64,000 nt of DNA from an uncultured Bacilli bacterium. Its GTDB lineage: Bacteria > Bacillota_I > Bacilli_A > RF39 > UBA660. The position numbers and the translations under genes were made by a program. Of the stretch, positions 32,748 through 42,322 are shown piece by piece. The notes under the pieces were generated by a model. The model did no database searches. It saw only the letters and a list, made by a program, of their open reading frames with translations, and was not told where the DNA came from. Location: the NCBI GenBank assembly GCA_910588025.1, contig CAJUQG010000004.1, positions 15,489-79,488 on the forward strand. Reading direction: 5' to 3'. The stretch's first letter is position 1. Each line of letters starts with the position of its first letter.

Positions 32748-35126
32748 ATGCAGTATTTAATCATAACAAATGAATTAGATAAAAAAAGAATCCTAAAAGA
32801 ATTACGAAAAGAATTCCCTTTTTTAAATGCTAAAGTATTAGGATATCGAGAACTGATTCAAAATTTATATTTTAATTATACAGAAGAAACCATCTATTAT
32901 ATTGTTGAAAAATATCAAATAACAAAAGAAATAGCGATCAATTATTTAGAAAATTTATACTTTATAAATTTTGAAAAAACGAGCTATCCCAAATTAATAT
33001 TTCTCCAAAATTTATATCAAGAATTATTACAAGCAAATTTATTAAAAATAAATCCATTATGGAAAAAAGATTTAAAACAAAAAAAAATAATATTTTATCA
33101 TTTAAATCAAAATGATAACTTTTTTCAAAAAATAATGAGAGAATGCCAAAAGATTACTAAGATAGAGCAAATTGATTGGTCGATAAAAGAAGACCAAAAA
33201 ATAACACTAACACCTTATTTAAATAGGGAAAGTGAAGTCATTGGAATTTGTAATCAAATTTGTGAATTAATAAAAACAGGCAAAAAAATATCAGATATAT
33301 ATTTAGCAAATTTATCAACAGAATATTATAATTTATTGGAAACTTATGCTTCTTTTTTTCATTTACCAATTAATTTAAAGAAAAAAGAAACATTTTATTC
33401 TAGTTTTATAGTTACAGACTTTCAAGAACTATATGTAGATGATTTAAAAACTGCAATAAAGAAATTACAAGAAAAATATCCTAAGGAAGAAGAAAAAATT
33501 GTCTTAGAATGGATTATTTCCATTTGCAATAAATATATTTTTATAAAAGATGAGCAAAAGAAAAAACAATTTATCTTAGAAGATTTGAAAAATCAAAAAA
33601 AACCGAATCAAAAAATTGAACTAGGGATACAAGAAATTGATTTTTATGAAAATGAAATTTCCGAAGATTCCATCTTATTTCTATTAGGTGTTAACGAAAG
33701 TTTTTTTCCTAAAATTCAAAAAGATGAAGCATATTTAAGTGATAAAGAAATGCACGCATTAGGTTGGAATACATCAAGTGAAAAAAATGCTTTAGAAAAA
33801 GAGAGATGTTTAAAAAAATTAAAAACTTTTTCTTCCGTTTGTTTATCTTATCCTAAGAAAGATGGGAAAATCGATTTATATCCATCTAGTATTTTAGATG
33901 AGCTTATTTATGAAATAAAAGAACCAAAAGTTAATCATCAACATTCTCATATTTACAATTTATTAGAATTTGGTCAAAAAATGGACCAATATTACAAATA
34001 TGGGACAAAAGATGAAAATTTAGAAAATCTATATAATACTTATCCAAATGTTTATAATTCTTTTAAAAATGAGTACACCCAAATAAAACGAAAAGAAAAA
34101 GACCCAATAAAGTTATCTTATTCTTCTTTAGATACATTTTTTCATTGTAGCTTTAAATATTATTTAGACTATATTTTACGGTTAAATGATCATGAAGAAA
34201 ATTTTGCTCAGAAAATAGGATGTTTATTTCATGAAATACTAAAAGATTGTTACAATTCTAATTTTAATTTTGAAAAATCGTGGCAAGAACATATTGAAAA
34301 TTTTACCTTAAAAGAAAAGCAAGAATATTATTTTTTAAACAAACTACAAGAAGACTTAAAAAGAGTGATTAATACATTAAAAAAACAAGAAGATGGAAAA
34401 AGTTTTAATATAAAAACAGAAGAAAAGATTGTGATGTCACTAACCGATGACAATAGAGTACAATTAAGTGGTATCATGGATAAAATCTTTTGGAAGGAAA
34501 AAGATGGAAAGACTCTTGTAAGTGTAATAGACTATAAAACAGGTAATCCTTCATTAAGTCTAGACGAAACTCCACATGGCTTAAATCTTCAATTACCAAT
34601 TTATTTAATATTATTACATAATTTACCTTTTGAAAATATTAAAGTCATAGGTTTTTACTTACAAAAAATATTGCCATCGCTTCCAGAACGAGATGCAGTC
34701 CACAGTGAAAATGAATTAAAAATGAAAAATTTATTACTTCAAGGATATAGTACAGATGAAGAAAAGTTTTTAAAAGAATTTGATCCTTCTTATCAAGATA
34801 GCAAACTAATTAAAAGTATGAAAATGAGTTCCAAAGGATTCTATCCTTATTCTAAAATATTAAGTGAGCAAAAACTTCAAAAATTAGAACAAATAACCTT
34901 AAATAAAATAAAAGAAGCCATAAGAGATATCCAAAATGAAAATTTCTCTATCAATCCAAAAAGGTTATCTAATAATTTAATAGGTTGTGCTTATTGTAAT
35001 TATCAAAGTATTTGTTTTCGTAAGGAAAAAGATATTGTAAATTTAAAAGAATTAAAAGCAAGTGAATTTTTAGGGAGTGATAACATTGCCAACATGGACG
35101 AAAGAACAGAGCGATGCCATTTATAA
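32748..35126 (+). CDS. addB: AddB-like nuclease/inactive helicase subunit, shortened
   Basis: The 792-residue protein is the AddB partner of AddA in double-strand-break resection. The C-terminal nuclease has GCLFHEIL and VIDYKTG. The iron-sulphur cysteines are present: one in FHCSFKYYL and three in CAYCNYQSIC. Usual AddB proteins are about 1150 residues, so roughly a third of the helicase-like part is missing, mainly in the N-terminal half; no Walker A motif is visible. ATG 32748 with AAAGGGTG upstream is preferred over a GTG three codons earlier. It overlaps addA by about 40 nt. Confidence 0.85.
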   Translation: MQYLIITNELDKKRILKELRKEFPFLNAKVLGYRELIQNLYFNYTEETIYYIVEKYQITKEIAINYLENLYFINFEKTSYPKLIFLQNLYQELLQANLLKINPLWKKDLKQKKIIFYHLNQNDNFFQKIMRECQKITKIEQIDWSIKEDQKITLTPYLNRESEVIGICNQICELIKTGKKISDIYLANLSTEYYNLLETYASFFHLPINLKKKETFYSSFIVTDFQELYVDDLKTAIKKLQEKYPKEEEKIVLEWIISICNKYIFIKDEQKKKQFILEDLKNQKKPNQKIELGIQEIDFYENEISEDSILFLLGVNESFFPKIQKDEAYLSDKEMHALGWNTSSEKNALEKERCLKKLKTFSSVCLSYPKKDGKIDLYPSSILDELIYEIKEPKVNHQHSHIYNLLEFGQKMDQYYKYGTKDENLENLYNTYPNVYNSFKNEYTQIKRKEKDPIKLSYSSLDTFFHCSFKYYLDYILRLNDHEENFAQKIGCLFHEILKDCYNSNFNFEKSWQEHIENFTLKEKQEYYFLNKLQEDLKRVINTLKKQEDGKSFNIKTEEKIVMSLTDDNRVQLSGIMDKIFWKEKDGKTLVSVIDYKTGNPSLSLDETPHGLNLQLPIYLILLHNLPFENIKVIGFYLQKILPSLPERDAVHSENELKMKNLLLQGYSTDEEKFLKEFDPSYQDSKLIKSMKMSSKGFYPYSKILSEQKLQKLEQITLNKIKEAIRDIQNENFSINPKRLSNNLIGCAYCNYQSICFRKEKDIVNLKELKASEFLGSDNIANMDERTERCHL

Positions 35127-38100
35127 AAGTGGCAAGAATATCATTGTGAGCGCTGGGGCAGGAAGTGGTAAAACCGCTGTTTTAACAACAAGAGTACTTC
35201 ATAAGTTAGAAAATGGAATACATGTGAATGAATTATTAATTTTAACTTTTACAAAAGCAGCGGCAAGTGAAATGAAAGAGCGAATTCGTAAAAACTTAAG
35301 AAAAAAGCCAGATTTAAAACCTGAGTTATTACTACTTGACACAGCTTATGTGACAACGTTTGATTCTTTTTCGTTATCGATTGTCAAAAAGTATCATTAC
35401 CTTTTAAATGTTTCATCAAATTTAAAAATTACAGATAATACGATGATTGAAATGTTGCGAAAAGATGTTCTAAGAAAGACAATGGATAAATTTTATACAA
35501 ATAAAGATGTCAACTTTTTAAAGCTCATTGATGAATTTTGTGTCAAAGATGACCATGAAATTTACGATGCGATGTTAAATATATCAAAATCTTTCGAAAA
35601 AGACTTTACCAAATTAGAACGATTAGACGGTTATCAACAGCTTTATTTTAGCGAGCAAAAAATAGAAGAATATTTAAACGAATTTGAGCAATTAGTTATT
35701 AAAAAACAAAGTGATTTAAAAGAGAAAATAAACGAATTTGAACGAATCGCGTCTAAAGATTATATTAGTAAAATTTATGAAAATCTAAATGGATTATTAT
35801 CGTTTTCAACTATTGACGATTTAGTAAGTGTAAAATCTTCGAAAATACCACCTCTTCCTAAAAATTCTGAAGAGGAAATTAAAGAAGAAAAAGAACAATT
35901 AAATAATGTATTAAAAGATTTAAAAAAATTATTGGATTATGGTACAAAAGAGCAATTGAAAAACGATTTGTTGCAACTAAAAGAATTTGTTAATATATTT
36001 GTGCTAGTATTGAAAGATTATTTGAAGGAGTTTGAAAATCAAAAAAAGGAAAAGAACTATTATGATTTTAATGATATTGCTTTTTTAGCTTTAAATTTGC
36101 TCAAAAATAATCAAGAAGTATGCGATGAAATAAAAAATAGTTTTAAAGAGATTATGATTGACGAATATCAAGATACCAATGATATTCAAGAAGAATTTAT
36201 TCGATTAATTTCTCAAAATAATGTTTACATGGTAGGTGACATTAAACAAAGTATTTATCGGTTTCGAAATGCTAATCCTTATCTATTTAAAAAGAAATAT
36301 GATAATTATCGCCAAAAAATAAATGGAGAAAAAATTGACTTATTAAAAAATTTTCGTTCCCGAAAAGAAGTGTTACAAAATATAAATTTGATTTTCAATA
36401 ATATTATGATAGATAACTTTGGAGGAGCAAATTATCTAGAAGAGCATCAAATGGTTTTTGGTAATCAAGATTATTTAGAAAAAGGTCTTACCTCTGAAAA
36501 TTATAATATGGAAATATTGACTTATGAAAATCCTAAAAATACTGGTTTTACTAAAGAAGAACTTGAAGTGTTTGCAATTGGCAAAGATATTCAAAAAAAA
36601 ATAAACGAAGGATATTTACTATATAATAAAGATGAAAATCAAGTCCATCCAGCTAAATATCAAGATTTTGTTATTTTAATGGACCGAAGCAGTAGTTTTG
36701 ATCTATACAAAAAAATATTTAATTATTTAAAAATTCCTATTTCTATTGAGAAAGATGAAACATTAAATGATTCTACTTGTTTTTTAGTAATTAAAAATTT
36801 ATTGAAAGTTCTTCTTTCGTATACAGAGAAAAATTTTGACACAAACTTTCGCTTTTCTTTTGTGAGCGTTTTAAGAAGTTTTTTATTCAATTATCAAGAC
36901 CAAGCAATTTATGATTTATTACAATCTTCTTCATGGTATCAAAATCAATTATATGAAACAATTCGGCCTATCTTAAACAATATTTCAACGAAATCGATAA
37001 CTAAAATATTGCACGAAGTTTATGAGTGCACTGAATTATATCGTAAAATGATTCAAATTGGTGATATAAAAGAAAATATGATGATTCTGTCAAGTATTCA
37101 AAATTTAGCTGAAAATTATCAACTTGAAGGAAAAAACTTGAAATCTTTTTATGAATTTTTATCACGAATTAACAAAGAAGAAATGAATATAACTTATACA
37201 AATGAAACAACCAGTAATGAATGTGTAAAGATTATGACTATCCATAAATCCAAAGGTCTAGAATATCCTATTTGTTATTTTAGTGGATTATATAAAAACT
37301 TTAATATTTCAGATGTGAAAGAAAAATTTATATATGATAAAAAATATGGAATCATAACACCTTTGAAAGAAGAGGGGATGTATAGTTGCTTCCTAAAAGA
37401 ATTAATAAAAGAAAATTATTTAATAGAAGAAATTTCTGAAAAAATTCGTTTATTTTATGTAGCTGTAACAAGAGCAAAAGAAAAAATGATTTTTCTCGTA
37501 CCAAAAAAAGAAAAAGAATTTCCAAATGGTATTCAAAATCAGCAAATAAAGTGTCGCTCTTTAGCAGATTTTTTATATATGATTTGGGACTATTTAAAAT
37601 CATATCAAATTCCTGTAAATCAAAACGAGATTTCTTTAACAAAAAATTATTTAAATACAGAACTTGAAAAAAATTGGCAAAAAAACAGTAAGTTAAAATT
37701 ACAGATTCAAGAATTAGAATATCAAAAAGAAGAAAAATCCCAGATAAAATATTCCAAAAATATGATTTCATTAAATAACCTAGAAGACGATAAAAACATA
37801 AAACTAGGTTTAAAAATTCATGAATATCTTGAACTAATTGACTTTCATAATCCAGATTATTCTGTTATATCTGAAAAAATAATTCAAAATAAAATTAAAA
37901 AGTTTTTAAATTCTTCATTTTTACAAAAACGGTTGAATGGAGAAATTTATAAAGAATACGAATTTGTTTTTGAAAATGAAAATAAAGAGCATCACGGTAT
38001 TATTGATCTAATGATAATTGAGGATAATTTAATTACGATTGTGGATTATAAATTAAATCATTTATTCGATGAAGCCTATATTAAGCAATTAAATGGTTAC

Positions 38101-38205
38101 CAAGAATATATAAAAGAACAAAGTGGAAAACCAGTTGAACTGTACTTATATTCTATTTTAAAAGAGGATTTTTTAGCTATTAAAAACAATCAAGTTATGT
38201 TATGA
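35086..38205 (+). CDS. addA: AddA helicase-nuclease
   Basis: The roughly 1040-residue UvrD-type helicase with a C-terminal nuclease resects DNA ends for recombination. The motifs are SAGAGSGKTAVL (Walker A, about residue 25), LTFTKAAASEMKERI, MIDEYQDTND (Walker B), VGDIKQSIYRFR, TIHKSKGLEYP and AVTRAKEK. The nuclease is marked by IHEYLE, HHGIIDLMI and IVDYKLNH. No ATG precedes the first motif. TTG 35086, 8 nt after AGGGAG, is the best start, with GTG 35077 as the alternative. It overlaps addB, as in other Firmicutes. Confidence 0.92.
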   Translation: MPTWTKEQSDAIYKSGKNIIVSAGAGSGKTAVLTTRVLHKLENGIHVNELLILTFTKAAASEMKERIRKNLRKKPDLKPELLLLDTAYVTTFDSFSLSIVKKYHYLLNVSSNLKITDNTMIEMLRKDVLRKTMDKFYTNKDVNFLKLIDEFCVKDDHEIYDAMLNISKSFEKDFTKLERLDGYQQLYFSEQKIEEYLNEFEQLVIKKQSDLKEKINEFERIASKDYISKIYENLNGLLSFSTIDDLVSVKSSKIPPLPKNSEEEIKEEKEQLNNVLKDLKKLLDYGTKEQLKNDLLQLKEFVNIFVLVLKDYLKEFENQKKEKNYYDFNDIAFLALNLLKNNQEVCDEIKNSFKEIMIDEYQDTNDIQEEFIRLISQNNVYMVGDIKQSIYRFRNANPYLFKKKYDNYRQKINGEKIDLLKNFRSRKEVLQNINLIFNNIMIDNFGGANYLEEHQMVFGNQDYLEKGLTSENYNMEILTYENPKNTGFTKEELEVFAIGKDIQKKINEGYLLYNKDENQVHPAKYQDFVILMDRSSSFDLYKKIFNYLKIPISIEKDETLNDSTCFLVIKNLLKVLLSYTEKNFDTNFRFSFVSVLRSFLFNYQDQAIYDLLQSSSWYQNQLYETIRPILNNISTKSITKILHEVYECTELYRKMIQIGDIKENMMILSSIQNLAENYQLEGKNLKSFYEFLSRINKEEMNITYTNETTSNECVKIMTIHKSKGLEYPICYFSGLYKNFNISDVKEKFIYDKKYGIITPLKEEGMYSCFLKELIKENYLIEEISEKIRLFYVAVTRAKEKMIFLVPKKEKEFPNGIQNQQIKCRSLADFLYMIWDYLKSYQIPVNQNEISLTKNYLNTELEKNWQKNSKLKLQIQELEYQKEEKSQIKYSKNMISLNNLEDDKNIKLGLKIHEYLELIDFHNPDYSVISEKIIQNKIKKFLNSSFLQKRLNGEIYKEYEFVFENENKEHHGIIDLMIIEDNLITIVDYKLNHLFDEAYIKQLNGYQEYIKEQSGKPVELYLYSILKEDFLAIKNNQVML

Positions 38206-38223
38206 TTATTTTAGGAGGAAAGT

Positions 38224-39120
38224 ATGAAAGAATTTTACATGGATCTAGGTTCTTCAACAATAAAATTTTATGAATACACTACTGAATTAAAATTGTTAGA
38301 GGAACATTCAATTTATTTTAAAAACGATTTTTCGAAAACAGAAGGAATTAGCAAAGAAAATCAAAATGAACTTTTAAATTATTTGAAATCATTAAAAGAA
38401 AAATATAACTTACGTTATGAAAATACCCATATTTTTGTTACGGGAATATTTCGTGAATTAACTTTTGAAAAAAAACAAGAACTAGTTAAATTATTTAATA
38501 ATGAATTAGACCTTCATTTTAATATTATTAGTCATGGTATAGAAAACTATTATTTAGGAAAAGCAATGGAAAATAACTATAACAATAAGAAAGTTTTAGT
38601 TATTAACATGGGTGGAAAAACTACAGAATTAGTAACGTTTGAAAATAATAAAATAACTGAAAGAAGTAATTTGAAAGTTGGCGTTGCTGATTTATTAAAT
38701 GCCTTTCCCGATGCAAATCAAAGTATTTCTAAGGTAAGTATTGAAGAAGTAGAAGAGTTTGTAAAAGAAAAATTAACAGGAGAAAAATTTTCCGAAAATT
38801 ACGATTGTGCAATTTTTACGGGCGGTGAAGAACGCTTTGAATTACTAACAGACTTTCCTTTAGAAAAGAATACCTTATTTCAAGATGGAATTCATAAATA
38901 CATGATATCAACAGAAAAATATGTAGAGTCATCTAAAAAAGTATTCTTTGAAATAACCTTAGAACAATTATATGAGTTAATGCCTCAAAATCCTAAATGG
39001 ATGGATGGCGCACGTTTAGGAGCAATTTTACCCTTAGCAATCTTTCATCTAGCAAACATTCCTTATATAGTGCCATCAGATTTGAATTTAATAAACGGTG
39101 TCATCAATGACCAAAAATAA
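38224..39120 (+). CDS. Ppx/GppA-like phosphatase family protein
   Basis: The 298-residue ASKHA-fold protein has the two phosphate loops DLGSSTIKF (residue 7) and VINMGGKTTELV (about 137). It also has FTGGEERFELL near residue 198, consistent with the exopolyphosphatase/guanosine pentaphosphatase superfamily, although the catalytic Glu region is divergent. AGGAGGAAAGT is a near-ideal ribosome binding site. It follows addA by 18 nt, so it may be co-transcribed. The substrate (polyphosphate or pppGpp) cannot be told from sequence. Confidence 0.7.
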   Translation: MKEFYMDLGSSTIKFYEYTTELKLLEEHSIYFKNDFSKTEGISKENQNELLNYLKSLKEKYNLRYENTHIFVTGIFRELTFEKKQELVKLFNNELDLHFNIISHGIENYYLGKAMENNYNNKKVLVINMGGKTTELVTFENNKITERSNLKVGVADLLNAFPDANQSISKVSIEEVEEFVKEKLTGEKFSENYDCAIFTGGEERFELLTDFPLEKNTLFQDGIHKYMISTEKYVESSKKVFFEITLEQLYELMPQNPKWMDGARLGAILPLAIFHLANIPYIVPSDLNLINGVINDQK

Positions 39121-39144
39121 ACTGCTTTAATTAGCAGTTTTTTT
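39119..39144. terminator. Bidirectional terminator
   Basis: AAACTGCT (39119-39126) pairs perfectly with AGCAGTTT (39133-39140) around a 6-nt loop, then T7. It sits between convergent genes. Confidence 0.85.
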
Positions 39145-39825
39145 GTGACAAACGGAAATAAATTCTTGAAATAGTAATTGGGAATATTCATCAGTATCAT
39201 AATTGGATTCTGGATGCCATTGTACTCCAATAATAAATGTTTTATTTGGTATTTCTATTGCTTCAATGACATTATCTAAACTAACAGCTGTAATGAAAAA
39301 AGAGTCATTAGCTTGTAAACAACTAATATGTCGACTATTTACAGAAATAACATCCGTTTTAAAAATCTTTTTTAATTTCCCACCCAAAATGGAAATAGTA
39401 TGGGCATAATTACTATTAGTTTTATGTATACAAGGCGAATCTACTAAAATGGTATGGTCTGAATTTTGATTATTAAAATAAGGAGCACAACCAATCATTT
39501 GCATTCCAAGACAAATACCTAACATCGGGATATCTTTTTGGTAGGCATAACGATATATTTCTTGTTCAAAACCATACCAACTAGACCCACCTGGAAATAA
39601 AATTCCATCACATAAATGCACCATATGATGAGTAATATTTTGGTACTTAGTATTATCTGGAAAGAAAGGCGAAATATTCGCCATATCATTTTCATAAATA
39701 GGTAATAACAAAATAGGAATACCACCAGCTTTAATGATAGCAAGCCGATATTCGTCATATACAAAGCTTTTTGATTTAGTTTCATTATTAAAACGTCCCA
39801 CAATACCAATAATCGGTTTTACCAT
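39127..39825 (-). CDS. Class I glutamine amidotransferase-like peptidase C26
   Basis: The 232-residue enzyme resembles gamma-glutamyl-gamma-aminobutyrate hydrolases (PuuD type). The nucleophile Cys lies in GICLGMQMIG, the oxyanion loop in LFPGGSSWYG, and His-Glu in GVQWHPES. AGGTGAC stands before ATG 39825. No polyamine or folate genes are nearby, so the gamma-glutamyl substrate is unknown. Confidence 0.85.
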   Translation of the reverse strand: MVKPIIGIVGRFNNETKSKSFVYDEYRLAIIKAGGIPILLLPIYENDMANISPFFPDNTKYQNITHHMVHLCDGILFPGGSSWYGFEQEIYRYAYQKDIPMLGICLGMQMIGCAPYFNNQNSDHTILVDSPCIHKTNSNYAHTISILGGKLKKIFKTDVISVNSRHISCLQANDSFFITAVSLDNVIEAIEIPNKTFIIGVQWHPESNYDTDEYSQLLFQEFISVCHKKTAN

Positions 39826-39905
39826 ACAGTCACCTAATAAAATAGTATGAAAAAAATAAAAAAGTAGAAGGATAGTGCTATAATATTACAAAAGGAGTGA
39901 GAAAA

Positions 39906-40259
39906 ATGAATTTATTTTTGTGGTATCCAAAATGTAGTACTTGTAAAAAAGCATATCAAGAATTACAAGAACTTAATATCGATGTAAAAACAAGAGATAT
40001 AAAAGAAGAAAATCCTACTAAAGAAGAATTAAGAGAATGGTGGAAACGAAGTAGTGTTGATTTAAAAAAGTTTTTTAATACAAGTGGATTGATTTATAAA
40101 GAACAAAAACTAAAAGAAAAATTACCAAATATGACAGAAGAAGAACAATTAGAATTATTAGCCAGTAATGGTATGCTAGTGAAACGTCCAATTTTAATAA
40201 CAAAAGATAAAATTATAATCGGGTATAAAGAAAAAAATTATCAAAATTTAGAGGGATAG
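39906..40259 (+). CDS. ArsC/Spx-family protein
   Basis: The 117-residue thioredoxin-fold protein has the redox motif YPKCSTCKKA (CxxC near residue 12). The conserved segments include TRDIKEENPT, FNTSG and VKRPILITKDK. Its length and the RP motif fit the arsenate-reductase-like YffB/Spx group. Spx proteins control transcription under oxidative stress through RNA polymerase, while ArsC reduces arsenate. No ars genes are near, so a Spx/YffB-like role is more likely. An extended -10 (TGCTATAAT) and AAGGAGTG precede ATG 39906. Confidence 0.82.
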   Translation: MNLFLWYPKCSTCKKAYQELQELNIDVKTRDIKEENPTKEELREWWKRSSVDLKKFFNTSGLIYKEQKLKEKLPNMTEEEQLELLASNGMLVKRPILITKDKIIIGYKEKNYQNLEG

Positions 40260-40260
40260 A

Positions 40261-40701
40261 ATGGAAATATTAAATAAGATAAAAGAAAATAGTATTTTAA
40301 AAATTAAAGAAGATTTTTATAAAGTATTATCAAAATCTGAATATAATACAGTTGAAAATGATGAAATATATTGGAAATATAAACTTGAACAAAATAAAAT
40401 TTTAGTAATTATTCCTTCTGACAAAATAATATATTTTGGAGAAGAAGTAGAAGAAACTAATAGTATAGATTTAAATACTGAAAGATTTATATATAAAAAT
40501 GAGGAATATGCGCAAATTGCTAAGGGAAATCAACTTTATTTAAAAACTATTTTTGGAGTGCCTTTAGAAAAAAATTGTATTTTTGTAGATTTTGAAAATA
40601 CAGAAAAAACAAAAGTGTTGAGTTTAGCCGTTCTAGAAAATAATAAACGTTCTGATATTCATGCCAAATACCTTAAAATGGAAGATATTAGTGTATGCTA
40701 A
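40261..40701 (+). CDS. Hypothetical protein, possibly DUF4178-like
   Basis: The 146-residue soluble protein has a beta-rich pattern (FYKVLSKSEYNTVENDEIYW, then KYKLEQNKILVIIPSDK). It weakly recalls DUF4178 domains, but I am not sure. It begins one base after the preceding stop, with GAGGGATAG as ribosome binding site, and its end overlaps the SDR gene by 7 nt. It is therefore part of a five-gene run (39906-43544). No catalytic residues are evident. Confidence 0.55.
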   Translation: MEILNKIKENSILKIKEDFYKVLSKSEYNTVENDEIYWKYKLEQNKILVIIPSDKIIYFGEEVEETNSIDLNTERFIYKNEEYAQIAKGNQLYLKTIFGVPLEKNCIFVDFENTEKTKVLSLAVLENNKRSDIHAKYLKMEDISVC

Positions 40702-41432
40702 AAACAGTACTAATTACAGGTGCCAGTCGTGGAATCGGTGCTGCCACAGCAAAAGTATTTGCAAGCCATGGATATAATATAATTGTAAACTATAACAAAA
40801 GCAAAGAACAAGCCAAACAATTATGTCAAAATTTAGAAAAAGAATATCACATTAAAGCTATATTTTTAAAAGCAGATATCTCAAACCAACAAGAAATTGA
40901 CACTATGTTGGAAAAAATAAGAAATTTAAACATAGAAATTAATTGCTTGGTAAACAATGCAGGTATCGATAGAGATTCCTTATTTCAAGATAAAAATTTT
41001 GAAGATTTCGAAACAACGCTCCGAACAAATTTAATTGGTCCTTTTTGGTTAAGCAAAAAAATAGGTAAGGAAATGTACGAAAGAAAACAAGGAAAAATTA
41101 TTAATGTAACTTCAACAAATGCTATAGATACCTATTATCCTTGTAGTGCAGATTATGATGCTTCAAAAGCTGGTTTAGTTTCATTAACACATAATCTTGC
41201 CGTTCAATTTGCTCCCTATATTAATATCAATGCCGTCGCTCCTGGTTGGACAAACACCGATATGGTAAAAGAATTAGATGAAGAATATCGAAGCGAAGAG
41301 GAAGGTAAAATTTTACTTCATCGTTTTGCCGAACCCCAAGAAATTGCTAATGTAATTTATTTTTTAGCAACGGAAGAAGCAAAATACATAAATAATGAAA
41401 TTATAAGAGTAGATGGAGGATGGTACTTGTAA
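40695..41432 (+). CDS. Short-chain dehydrogenase/reductase, FabG-like
   Basis: The 245-residue oxidoreductase has the NADP-binding TGASRGIG (residues 8-15), NNAGID near 89-94, the catalytic Ser-Tyr-Lys set (TSTNA; Y in DYDASKAG) and the C-terminal YINNEIIRVDGGW. It resembles 3-oxoacyl-ACP reductases, but no fatty-acid genes are adjacent, so the substrate is open. It overlaps both neighbours by a few bases. Confidence 0.88.
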   Translation: MLKTVLITGASRGIGAATAKVFASHGYNIIVNYNKSKEQAKQLCQNLEKEYHIKAIFLKADISNQQEIDTMLEKIRNLNIEINCLVNNAGIDRDSLFQDKNFEDFETTLRTNLIGPFWLSKKIGKEMYERKQGKIINVTSTNAIDTYYPCSADYDASKAGLVSLTHNLAVQFAPYININAVAPGWTNTDMVKELDEEYRSEEEGKILLHRFAEPQEIANVIYFLATEEAKYINNEIIRVDGGWYL

Positions 41433-42322
41433 TGAAAGCAGTAATCCAAATTAAGTCTCGTATTCAAGATTATAAAATAGAGCCTTTTGTAAAAGAAATA
41501 CTAATAGAATCTGGAACGCCCCAAGAATTTTATCGCAAATCTTTACAAGAATTTATGAAAACGAATCAATTAAAATTCACAAGTTTACCAGATTTAATAA
41601 ACCATGGCTTTTGTATTTGTACATTTGATACCAAAGCCAATGTTTATTTCCCAGCTAAATTATCATTTGATCAAGTAGATTGGCTTTACTCATTAAAAAA
41701 AACTTTTGCTAACTATGGCCCGTTTATTCAAGTAATTGACAAAGAAAATATTGAAATGCTTTTTACTAAGAATCCACTTGAAGAATTCTATGATAAAGTA
41801 AATAAAAAAAGTCAAAGAAAAGCAGTTATTATACCAAACGAATATACAATTAATAAACCTATTTTTGAACGTATATTAACTGGCAAAGAGAGACATGGAA
41901 TGGCAGCAAAAGAATTTTCTGACCTTTACCATTTAGGATTAACATTTCAAAATATTGGTTTAGAAGAAGATTCTTATAATGGTTATGTATGGTTTCAAGC
42001 AATTAGTATGTTAGGACATCTATCTTTACAAATAGATGACTTTGATAAAATAGCAGTATTACACATTCCAGAAATTATTACCCCCAAACAATTAAAGTGG
42101 GTAAATAGGGAATTCTTAAAAGAAATAGAAGGAATTGATAATGTCAATGCTTGCTCCATAAGAAAAACAGAAAATGATTATCTAATCAAAGAATTTGTAA
42201 GTGATACCCAGCATGAGATATTTGCTCTGGATTCCATTTTAAAAGAAGTGGAAATGAAATATTTATTAGGTAATTTAAAATATGGATTAGTAGGTGAAAA
42301 ATATGAATCAAAAAATAAATGA
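41432..42322 (+). CDS. Hypothetical protein, 297 residues
   Basis: The start ATG 41432 overlaps the SDR stop (TAATG). The soluble protein has mixed alpha/beta character, no signal peptide and no motif I recognise. A segment KKSQRKAVIIPNEYTINKP lies mid-protein. Its end overlaps the PLP lyase gene. The operon context (redox protein, SDR, PLP enzyme) hints at metabolism or its control, nothing more. Confidence 0.6.
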   Translation: MKAVIQIKSRIQDYKIEPFVKEILIESGTPQEFYRKSLQEFMKTNQLKFTSLPDLINHGFCICTFDTKANVYFPAKLSFDQVDWLYSLKKTFANYGPFIQVIDKENIEMLFTKNPLEEFYDKVNKKSQRKAVIIPNEYTINKPIFERILTGKERHGMAAKEFSDLYHLGLTFQNIGLEEDSYNGYVWFQAISMLGHLSLQIDDFDKIAVLHIPEIITPKQLKWVNREFLKEIEGIDNVNACSIRKTENDYLIKEFVSDTQHEIFALDSILKEVEMKYLLGNLKYGLVGEKYESKNK

